Below are positions 46,472 to 52,772 of a DNA stretch of 64,000 nt, piece after piece. Where the stretch lies: NCBI GenBank assembly GCA_045660545.1, contig JAZREA010000025.1, positions 12,624 through 76,623 on the forward strand. Direction: 5' to 3'. Position 1 is the first letter of the stretch. Each line of letters starts with the position of its first letter. The notes under the pieces were generated by a model, which did not search any database, was not told the DNA's origin, and saw only the letters and a program-made list of their open reading frames with translations. Source of the DNA: JAZREA01 sp045660545. Lineage in GTDB: Bacteria > Bacillota > Clostridia > Monoglobales > Firm-18. The translations under genes were made by a program, and so were the position numbers.

Positions 46472-46509
46472 TTTCCCACGGATTTCCCACGTAAATTTTG
46501 TTTCCCACG
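46472..46509. repeat. Three direct repeats near the element end, candidate integrase arm sites
   Basis: TTTCCCACG occurs at 46472-46480, 46483-46491 and 46501-46509, all in the same orientation. A related inverted GTGGGACTTT lies at 46441-46450. Short spaced repeats beside an excisionase gene and the junction resemble arm-type binding sites of tyrosine recombinases. Confidence 0.6.
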
Positions 46510-46513
46510 GAGG

Positions 46514-46765
46514 TTATTTTTGAACACCTTCATCGGGTTTCGTGGCTAATATCTCATCGAAATCCAAACCGTCATTTTTCTCTAAGAATTCTATCAGTGC
46601 TTTTCTTGTAACTTTTCTGCATCCGAGCTTTGTAGAACGAAGTAAGCCCTTATTAATCAAAGCATAGACATAATTCTTATTTACTTTAAGTAGTCCTGCT
46701 ACTTCCTTTATAGTATACACTAAATCTTCGTTTTTGTCAATGATTCGGTCGGTTTTTTGCATCAT
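46514..46765 (-). CDS. Excisionase-type helix-turn-helix protein
   Basis: The 83-residue protein contains VYTIKEVAGLLKVNKNYVYALINKG, a MerR/excisionase-family winged helix, followed by RKVTRKALIEFLEK. In Tn916-type elements Xis lies next to int and directs excision. Here it is the last gene before the junction and no integrase follows. GGAGG precedes the ATG, directly after the upstream stop. Confidence 0.75.
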   Translation of the reverse strand: MMQKTDRIIDKNEDLVYTIKEVAGLLKVNKNYVYALINKGLLRSTKLGCRKVTRKALIEFLEKNDGLDFDEILATKPDEGVQK

Positions 46766-46767
46766 TT

Positions 46768-47142
46768 TTATTCAACCTCCTTATATTTTAGCACTCCACA
46801 GTGAAAATGCTCGTTTAATTCCACTTTTAGTTTTTCTAATCCACTTTTCTTTTGAACATAAACACTGTTAATATTCGTATCCAACAAAAAAGCTATCTCC
46901 AGTAGAGCTACATCATTTAATATGTTAAGTATTATGATTATACGCTCTATTTTAGATAGCTTTAACAATCCATTTATTATAATAGCATTATCAATTTCCG
47001 TTCGCAGCATTGTTACTGCAATCTTATCGAGTATTTTCCTACTTTCCAAAGTTAATTCTCTGTCCGTAAAAACATATTCTTCTTTGTTATCATTTTTTTC
47101 AGTCAGGCACCAGTCAGTAATCATATATAACAAACTAAGCAT
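46768..47142 (-). CDS. Sigma-70 region-4-like protein
   Basis: The ATG at 47142 follows AAAGGAGG. The 124-residue protein has a C-terminal helix-turn-helix around LSKIERIIIILNILNDVALLEIAFLLD, then NSVYVQKKSGLEKLK, typical of sigma region 4. I see no recognisable region 2. It probably helps transcribe the excision genes, by analogy with the sigma-like Orf7 of Tn916. It is preceded by a structured, mostly non-coding region. Confidence 0.6.
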   Translation of the reverse strand: MLSLLYMITDWCLTEKNDNKEEYVFTDRELTLESRKILDKIAVTMLRTEIDNAIIINGLLKLSKIERIIIILNILNDVALLEIAFLLDTNINSVYVQKKSGLEKLKVELNEHFHCGVLKYKEVE

Positions 47143-47375
47143 TTCCACTCCTCCTTTCGTTCACGGTACGTATCGTGAACAGTGTCATGAACTGAGTATG
47201 CTGTCCGGCGCCTGTGGCTACAGGTCCATAGAAATCTCATCTCTCCGCCTTCACTATGGCCGAGCCGCGGTTTACGGAAGTATCATTATACCCTCTACTT
47301 GTCATCGCGTTATATGGAAGCCACCCACATATAAGTGCTCTTGGTTCTGTTCGCCACGCAGACGGATAGCCGCTC

Positions 47376-47468
47376 TCAATAGAGGAATGTACCGGTCAGA
47401 TTCAATATTAAGTTGTCAAAGAGCATTAGGGATGTCTTTTCATTAAGTAAGAACAGTAAAAAAAACAT
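47376..47468 (-). CDS. Possible 30-residue hydrophobic leader peptide
   Basis: The frame starts at the ATG at 47468, preceded by AAGGTGG with 8-base spacing, and ends in TGA at 47376. The peptide begins MFFLLFLLNEK and is rich in Leu and Phe. It is too short to judge by composition. It may be a regulatory leader peptide for the sigma-like gene downstream. Confidence 0.33.
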   Translation of the reverse strand: MFFLLFLLNEKTSLMLFDNLILNLTGTFLY

Positions 47469-47501
47469 AAATCTAACCACCTTGAAAAAAATTTTTTGAA
47501 A

Positions 47502-47527
47502 AAGGTCCCGGATTTCTCCGAGACCTT
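47502..47527 (-). terminator. Terminator after the region-2-like gene
   Basis: AAGGTC and CGGA pair with TCCG and GACCTT around a four-base loop with one mismatch. On the minus strand it is followed by TTTTTC. It lies 5 bases after the stop at 47532. Confidence 0.75.
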
Positions 47528-47531
47528 AATT

Positions 47532-47723
47532 TTATATATTAAACTTAGATATTTTTAGTGCTATCCGAATGAGTATGTATTGACGTAGATCTTCATCATA
47601 TTCACCATCAATAAAACAATATTTGTTTATCAATGGTTCATACATCTCAATAATCTTTTCTAGTGCTTTATGCTCACCAGCAATAGCAGCTTGTAAAACA
47701 AAATGGAAATCATTGCTTGTCAT
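47532..47723 (-). CDS. Orf8-like sigma region-2-type protein
   Basis: The 63-residue protein includes LQAAIAGEHKALEKIIEMYEPLINKY and YDEDLRQYILIRIALKI, matching the core-binding region 2.1-2.2 of sigma factors, but it has no region 4. The upstream gene overlaps it by four bases and supplies region 4. The pair resembles Orf7-Orf8 of Tn916 and two-part sigma factors such as SigO-RsoA of Bacillus. Confidence 0.72.
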   Translation of the reverse strand: MTSNDFHFVLQAAIAGEHKALEKIIEMYEPLINKYCFIDGEYDEDLRQYILIRIALKISKFNI

Positions 47724-48133
47724 GAATCACCACCGCCTTTTCCAAGCTTCTTCCGCAACAATTTAATTGCTCTTAATTTCTGATTGTACACATACTGAGG
47801 AGAGCAATTGAGATGTTTTGCGATGAATTCGGGCTTGACCTCATCCACAAATAGCATTTTTAAAATTTTTTGTTTCATCAAAGGTAACTCATAAAATGCC
47901 TTCGCTAACCGTTCTTCTTCAAAATCGAATTCATCTTTTCCAACAGGTATCGGAATATCTTTATAGTCAACCAAAAATTCATCCTCAAACAAACTATCAA
48001 TAGATATTGTGATAACCTCTTTTTTGTATTCCTCTAAATAATTAATTTTTGCGTTTTTTATTAATTTTTCTAACCATACAGTGAACCGCGCACGCAAAGC
48101 GTCATGCTCACCATCGACCTGTCTGTGATACAT
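47720..48133 (-). CDS. Orf7-like sigma region-4-type protein
   Basis: The ATG at 48133 follows AAAAGGAGG. The 137-residue protein has a charged N-terminal half. The C-terminal helix-turn-helix is around LPLMKQKILKMLFVDEVKPEFIAKHL, followed by SPQYVYNQKLRAIKLLRK, typical of sigma region 4. With the overlapping region-2-like gene it probably forms a two-subunit sigma factor needed to express excision functions. A terminator in its leader suggests control by read-through. Confidence 0.75.
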   Translation of the reverse strand: MYHRQVDGEHDALRARFTVWLEKLIKNAKINYLEEYKKEVITISIDSLFEDEFLVDYKDIPIPVGKDEFDFEEERLAKAFYELPLMKQKILKMLFVDEVKPEFIAKHLNCSPQYVYNQKLRAIKLLRKKLGKGGGDS

Positions 48134-48265
48134 GATGATGCCTCCTTTTCGGCACACCACCACGACAGGTGTGCAACATGCCATGATGGCATGCTGTGAT
48201 TAGTAAATATTAAATGAGAAACCACAGTCATTAAAACATTGGAATCACCCCCTTTCTCGAAAGAA

Positions 48266-48309
48266 AACAAAAAACGGCCATACCTCACCTGTGCGGGGTA
48301 TAACCGTTT
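48266..48309 (-). terminator. Terminator between the Orf9-like and Orf7-like genes
   Basis: On the minus strand AAACGG-TT-ATACC pairs with GGTAT-GG-CCGTTT, the two central pairs being U-G wobbles, followed by six T. On the plus strand the same positions are A-C mismatches, so the element works best on the minus strand. It either ends the repressor transcript or acts as an attenuator ahead of the sigma genes. Confidence 0.75.
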
Positions 48310-48416
48310 AACGCAATACAAACAATGAACAAACTGCAAAGTTGCCCATTTACATTTGATTTTATATTTTCTTGTAGTCTTTACTTTAACAATATCTCCT
48401 TATCATATGTAGCCTC

Positions 48417-48758
48417 CTATTTTGATGAATCGTATTTGTCAAAATGATCTAAAAGACTAACAATCATATCACAAACAACAAGTTTTTTGTCAAGCGAATA
48501 CTTCTCAATTCTATCTGATATATCCTTTAAATAAATCTTTTCAGGAAATTTGCTGTCTTTAACAAGCAACTGATCAACCGTAACATTTAAGGCATTTGCA
48601 ATTGACACAATTGCTTCAAGGCTGGGTGTTGTTCTATTGTTTTCCAATTGACCTATATAGGAATCGCTGTAATTTGTCATTGCTGCGAGATCTTTTTGCA
48701 AAAGTCCTTGAATTTTGCGATATTTCTTTATGTTTTTTCCTAATGCAACATAATCCAC
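48417..48758 (-). CDS. Orf9-like Cro/CI family repressor
   Basis: A GTG start follows GGAGAAG. The 113-residue protein has an N-terminal HTH_XRE domain (LGKNIKKYRKIQGLLQKDLA, then SYIGQLENNRTTPSLEAI) and a helical C-terminal tail that probably dimerises. In Tn916 the gene in this position, orf9, represses the Orf7/Orf8 transcript. Confidence 0.8.
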   Translation of the reverse strand: MDYVALGKNIKKYRKIQGLLQKDLAAMTNYSDSYIGQLENNRTTPSLEAIVSIANALNVTVDQLLVKDSKFPEKIYLKDISDRIEKYSLDKKLVVCDMIVSLLDHFDKYDSSK

Positions 48759-48886
48759 TTTAATCTTCTCCTCTATAATATATTATACATCATATTTCGA
48801 CAATGCGGTGCGCTTAGGTGGTTGGGTATACGCAGTAATAGTGGTTTATGAGCATTATTTTACCAAGAAAATTAACCTACAAAACA

Positions 48887-48919
48887 AATAAGCCTGACTA
48901 ACAGTAGTACAGGCTTATT
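48887..48919 (-). terminator. Terminator of the parM-parR operon
   Basis: AATAAGCCTG (48887-48896) pairs exactly with CAGGCTTATT (48910-48919). On the minus strand it continues TGTTTTG. It lies 12 bases after the ParR-like stop. Confidence 0.78.
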
Positions 48920-48930
48920 GTTGGTTGTAT

Positions 48931-49299
48931 TTAGAACTGGTCAAGATTATCAAGCATTATAGCAATATTTTTATCCAGACTATCCGCATCAATACTATTG
49001 GCAGCAGTCTGTGTGTTATCAGTGATTTGCATATTTGCTATTGTTTCAGCAACCAATTCCCGTACCATTTGCTCAATTTTTTCTTTACTGTGAGCAGATG
49101 GTGATGCCGTGATTTTTATCTCGATTTTCCCATGAGTATTTTCAAGCTCTGGGTGTTTGTCAATATATTCGCTCAGCACATCAACAATTAAACTGCTCTT
49201 ACGATTCCCAAGCCGTTCCAGAAGCTCTCCGACACGTCTTTCTTTTTCTGTGTTGCCGCCAAAGCCAAGCGAATAGCGATATTTACCGTCCTTGAACAT
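48931..49299 (-). CDS. ParR-like DNA-binding partition protein
   Basis: The 122-residue protein directly follows the actin-like gene by 15 bases. Its N-terminal part (ERRVGELLERLGNRKSSLIVDVLSEYI) looks like a ribbon-helix-helix segment, and the C-terminus is acidic and helical, as in ParR adaptors that link centromere DNA to ParM filaments. The assignment leans on position as well as sequence. Confidence 0.62.
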   Translation of the reverse strand: MFKDGKYRYSLGFGGNTEKERRVGELLERLGNRKSSLIVDVLSEYIDKHPELENTHGKIEIKITASPSAHSKEKIEQMVRELVAETIANMQITDNTQTAANSIDADSLDKNIAIMLDNLDQF

Positions 49300-49314
49300 T
49301 ACAATCCCCCTGTT

Positions 49315-50232
49315 CTACGAGGTTAGTTTAGAAAGCTTCATCCGTCCAAGCATATCATATCCTATTGTATTAGCATTTGTTGAAGAAATAAATTCAGCCT
49401 TCGCAACTAAGGGAGAATTCTCTATAAACGGACGAAGCAAAATGCTGCCACCACCAACAAATATTGCCGGATTAGAACGCAGATCAACCTGCAGTTCTCG
49501 GAGTTGATCCAAAATGCCTTTGGCGTGTATCCTTGTTTCTGCAACGATTGCATCTTTTACCTCTTGTGGGAGAATTGTCTCTTTTCCGCTGAGCACCGCA
49601 CTGACATGCTCATCATCAATATTCATATTGTGCAGAATATTAACTTTTCGCGCAATCTCGTTATTCATGGTGATGATACCTGATTCAAGACTGCGGCAGA
49701 ACTGCATATCAGGTTTACCATTGCGAAGAAGTAGTACATCAGTGGTGTAGCCACCGATATCAACAACAAACATTCGCATTGTATTAACAATAAGATTGCT
49801 TTTAGGAACAACTGCTGCATACGCCTGCGGGAATACCATAACGTGATTGATAACAATGCAGTACGGTTTATCGTTATAAACAAAGCGAATTTCATTCTCT
49901 CTCTTGAAGTAATTAGCAAAACGGTCCTTTAAGACACCGTAATGTTCTGGCGGAAGACCAACAGCAAGGTCAATACTTTCTACCGGCATATACTTGCCTG
50001 TGGACTCAAGTTCTTTGGCAATGGCAAATAGTGTAAGAATAAAATATCTCTCATCTTCGGTTTTATCCATCATATATGTAATTCTTTTACTGCTGAGCGT
50101 CCAGTAACGTCCGTCATATTCTAATACTTCATCAGATATAGGCGGTTTTATGGTATGTTCAGATAGTCCCGAAATAAATGAGTGATTCACGGTTTTAATA
50201 GCAGAATTACCGTGGTCGATTGAAATTAACAT
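49315..50232 (-). CDS. parM: ParM/StbA family actin-like segregation ATPase
   Basis: The ATG at 50232 follows GGAGG with 8-base spacing. The 305-residue protein begins MLISIDHGNSAIKT (phosphate 1 loop) and has VVDIGGYTTDVLLLRNG (phosphate 2) near residue 165 and VGGGSILL (adenosine motif) near residue 270. ParM filaments push plasmid copies apart. Its presence suggests an extrachromosomal or replicating stage for the element. Confidence 0.88.
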   Translation of the reverse strand: MLISIDHGNSAIKTVNHSFISGLSEHTIKPPISDEVLEYDGRYWTLSSKRITYMMDKTEDERYFILTLFAIAKELESTGKYMPVESIDLAVGLPPEHYGVLKDRFANYFKRENEIRFVYNDKPYCIVINHVMVFPQAYAAVVPKSNLIVNTMRMFVVDIGGYTTDVLLLRNGKPDMQFCRSLESGIITMNNEIARKVNILHNMNIDDEHVSAVLSGKETILPQEVKDAIVAETRIHAKGILDQLRELQVDLRSNPAIFVGGGSILLRPFIENSPLVAKAEFISSTNANTIGYDMLGRMKLSKLTS

Positions 50233-50330
50233 TTTGAATACCTCCAATTTCATATTATACTATATAAATTACACTCTTTTAAATGAGTATTTACAACAAA
50301 ATACGCATAACAATATAAAATGCTCATAAA

Positions 50331-50363
50331 AAATGAGGCATAGCATAGTGCCATACCTCATTT
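50331..50363 (-). terminator. Terminator of the recombination-replication operon
   Basis: AAATGAGG (50331-50338) pairs with CCTCATTT (50356-50363), with partial inner pairing, followed on the minus strand by six T. It is 5 bases after the primase stop. Confidence 0.85.
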
Positions 50364-50368
50364 CGTGC

Positions 50369-51433
50369 TTACTGTGATTTTCTACATTTGAGTAAATATT
50401 CCCAAATAAAATCATCGAGTCCTTTGTACCTTGGATCCCATACATAGGTTCCGTACTTGAAATTCATATTTGCAAGAAGTTCAAGCAATTTCTTATAAGC
50501 ATCTCTGACATAGTAGTTTGTAGCCATATCCATATCAAAGGCTGTCATTATTTCGCTTAAACCTTCTTTTCTCAGTGTAATAAGAGCCTTTTCCAGTTGT
50601 GTCAGCGTATTTACCCCTGGAACTGCTATAACCGTAAGTCCTGTCAGCGTATGTATAACATCAGCTTTCATAGGACCTTCCGTAAGCAACGCCATAGGTC
50701 TTATCGGACCGACAATATGAGTCCAGCTTTCAGCACGGCACCCATCTTTCATATCGGTACTTGAAACCCAGCGGAATTTACGCTTTTCAACATTATCCCT
50801 ACGGATTTGAAGACCTTGTATTCTGCCTTGCATATCCCTGACAGGAATGAGAATACCTCTCTCATTTTGATAAAAAGACCATTCCCCGGCAGAAGTACGA
50901 TAGAAACCAGGTACACCTGCAAGATAACATCCCTCAGACTGAAGCTGTTTGGCGATAGCCGTCATACCGACAACAGGAGTTGTCTTATAACCGAGCTTCA
51001 CAATGTTTTCATCACTGAGTCCACGGTTTATAAGATTTTGCCTGTGGTCCTGCGCAAGAGATAGCTTTGACAACAGCGCAGTATATGTCGCATGACGAGC
51101 TTCAATATCCGTTACAGGACAGTCAATAACGGGAGTTGGTATAACTGTCTTTTTCTTTCGTTCAACTATTTCGGGAGAACCAAGCCTTTTGAGAAGTTCT
51201 TTATGGACTTTGTCTCTCGGAGTATTTGTATATAATGCGTACAAGTCGAAAATTCCACCATAAATTCCGCATCTTGGACATCTGTAAACATCTTTCTTTA
51301 CATTGATGTTAAGATGCTTATTACGTGGCGAATCGTCGCAACACGGACACTGAATATAGTACGAACTTCGTCCATTTGACGGCATCGGTAAACCGAGCAA
51401 TGATATTACATCCGTAATATGAAATTTCTCCAT
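50369..51433 (-). CDS. DNA primase with CHC2-type zinc finger and TOPRIM domain
   Basis: The ATG at 51433 follows AAAGGAGG. The 354-residue protein has a zinc finger CPCCDDSPRNKHLN...CPRCG at residues about 28-56. A linker and a TOPRIM-like domain follow, with LLTEGPMKADV near residue 240 and MTAFDMDMATN near residue 298. It probably primes element DNA replication after transfer or excision. It is the last gene of the operon that starts at 58336. Confidence 0.85.
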   Translation of the reverse strand: MEKFHITDVISLLGLPMPSNGRSSYYIQCPCCDDSPRNKHLNINVKKDVYRCPRCGIYGGIFDLYALYTNTPRDKVHKELLKRLGSPEIVERKKKTVIPTPVIDCPVTDIEARHATYTALLSKLSLAQDHRQNLINRGLSDENIVKLGYKTTPVVGMTAIAKQLQSEGCYLAGVPGFYRTSAGEWSFYQNERGILIPVRDMQGRIQGLQIRRDNVEKRKFRWVSSTDMKDGCRAESWTHIVGPIRPMALLTEGPMKADVIHTLTGLTVIAVPGVNTLTQLEKALITLRKEGLSEIMTAFDMDMATNYYVRDAYKKLLELLANMNFKYGTYVWDPRYKGLDDFIWEYLLKCRKSQ

Positions 51434-51486
51434 ACAGCCTCCTTTCTGGGGATGGCCTATGACCACCCCCTGATTCGTTGGGTTTG

Positions 51487-52290
51487 TTATTCATTGGCTG
51501 CTTCCTGAGTCTGAGCCATTGCATAGTCGCATATAAGCTGTGCGGCTTCTTTGATTTTTTCATCACCGCTGAACTTGGTAGCTATCCATACAATAGCGTT
51601 CTGGTCTTCCCGTAAGACTTCACCAAGCGATTTTCCGTTATGCTTTGTAATCGGACAAGGAACCTTCATTGCTTCCTCAACCCTTTCCTCAAGGGACAAC
51701 TCTTTTGGAGTTGCATCGGTAAAGGTTGGATCAACTGTGTATTCTTCATCCGTATTTACAGAGTTTTCTGCACTTACAGTACCGGAAGCAACTGCTCCGG
51801 ATACAGGTGCGATGTTTTCTGCTGTCGTATTTGGAGTAAGGTTTATATCGTCACCCATTGTTTCAACGACATCTTCTCCGGCAACATCAAACTGCACACC
51901 GAAACCTGCATTACGCAGTGCGACACCTACTGCTGCTGTCTGTGCCCATTCACGGGGAGATACGGACGGCTTATCAGGAAGAGGGCTTCTAAACGCTGAT
52001 GCCTCGGCAAGAAATTCATCTGGAGCATCTTTGTAGTTCGGATATATCCTCGCAGTTGCAACAAAACCGCCGTTTACGGGCTGTGCCTGTACTGCAATCT
52101 TACCCTGAAGATATTTCATCCTGAACAATGCTATTCGTATTACAACCGGAAGTCTTTTGCGTGTCTCTCCGGATTTGAGGTCTGCGTATTCTACCGCGAA
52201 AGGTGCAGGATCGAATCCTTCAACCTTGTTTATATCTTCTATGTACGGCATCATAGCCGCTTTCTTGTCATTCGAGTTGTTCTGACTCAT
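51487..52290 (-). CDS. Candidate ssDNA-annealing recombination protein
   Basis: The 267-residue protein has a conserved N-terminal core. It contains KYLQGKIAVQAQPVNGGFVA, PDEFLAEASAFRSP and SPREWAQTAAVGVALRNAGFG, which recalls Rad52/RecT-type annealing proteins. An acidic linker leads to a short C-terminal domain around TKHNGKSLGEVLREDQNAIVW, similar to domains found at the ends of exonucleases. The call relies on its position in an operon with a YqaJ exonuclease and a RecD2-type helicase. Exact family unknown. Confidence 0.5.
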   Translation of the reverse strand: MSQNNSNDKKAAMMPYIEDINKVEGFDPAPFAVEYADLKSGETRKRLPVVIRIALFRMKYLQGKIAVQAQPVNGGFVATARIYPNYKDAPDEFLAEASAFRSPLPDKPSVSPREWAQTAAVGVALRNAGFGVQFDVAGEDVVETMGDDINLTPNTTAENIAPVSGAVASGTVSAENSVNTDEEYTVDPTFTDATPKELSLEERVEEAMKVPCPITKHNGKSLGEVLREDQNAIVWIATKFSGDEKIKEAAQLICDYAMAQTQEAANE

Positions 52291-52293
52291 AAT

Positions 52294-52752
52294 TTAAGCC
52301 TCCTGTAAATTTATTTTTATATAGGTATCTCTGAACTGCAGCCACATCGGTAACACCGTGTTGGCACATTCCGAAATATACCTTTTATACTGATCCTGCG
52401 TTTCTGCAACGAAACTGGTAAACTTCTTCTGATTGGCAGAAATAACATCCATAACAGCCTTCTCTGCAGTTTCGCGTCTCTTTTTCCCGTTATCATCGGT
52501 AGCAATACCGAATTTATGGTCTTTCAAAAGATAACGGAGAGAAACATCGAAAATACCATAGTGCTGTTTGAGTACCGATGTATCCGTTGAGAGTGGTGCT
52601 GTTTTCACAAGCGCCTGAAATGTTTCCAACACTCCGATACGATAGTTAAGTTCCTGCATAACAAGCAATTCATCAAGTGGAAGACTGTTTGCAGCAATCT
52701 GTTCCTTAATATCTGCCTGCTTTTTCAGAAGTTGAGATAAAATAGAAGCCAT
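52294..52752 (-). CDS. Hypothetical protein of the recombination operon
   Basis: The 152-residue protein is mostly helical and charged, with no motif I recognise. It lies between the helicase and the annealing-protein candidate, preceded by AAAGGAG, and the next gene begins 3 bases later. A structural or accessory role in recombination is possible but unsupported. Confidence 0.65.
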   Translation of the reverse strand: MASILSQLLKKQADIKEQIAANSLPLDELLVMQELNYRIGVLETFQALVKTAPLSTDTSVLKQHYGIFDVSLRYLLKDHKFGIATDDNGKKRRETAEKAVMDVISANQKKFTSFVAETQDQYKRYISECANTVLPMWLQFRDTYIKINLQEA

Positions 52753-52772
52753 TGTAATTCTCCTTTCAAGAG

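Larger units (their letters stand above)
47143..47531 (-). other. Structured leader region with hairpins and short frames
   Basis: This 389-base gap between two sigma-like genes holds a near-palindrome (TTCACGGTACGTATCGTGAA, 47160-47179) and a CCTGT-ACAGG hairpin (47211-47224). It also has a 30-codon frame with a ribosome site (47376-47468) and a terminator next to the upstream gene. A further 38-codon frame starts with ATG inside the last 140 bases. It could be an mRNA leader, a protein-binding region or part of a transfer origin; the sequence alone does not decide. Confidence 0.5.

Noticed and set aside
48070..48339. An 89-codon frame upstream of the Orf7-like gene
   Set aside because: It covers the terminator and the ribosome site of the sigma gene in another frame and has no start signal.
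48775..48803. TTGTCG-17-TATTAT as promoter of the Orf9-like repressor
   Set aside because: Its predicted start would fall within the ribosome-binding site, leaving no proper leader.
50233..50330. A parC-like centromere with iterons upstream of parM
   Set aside because: The gap is AT-rich but I found no convincing tandem repeats.
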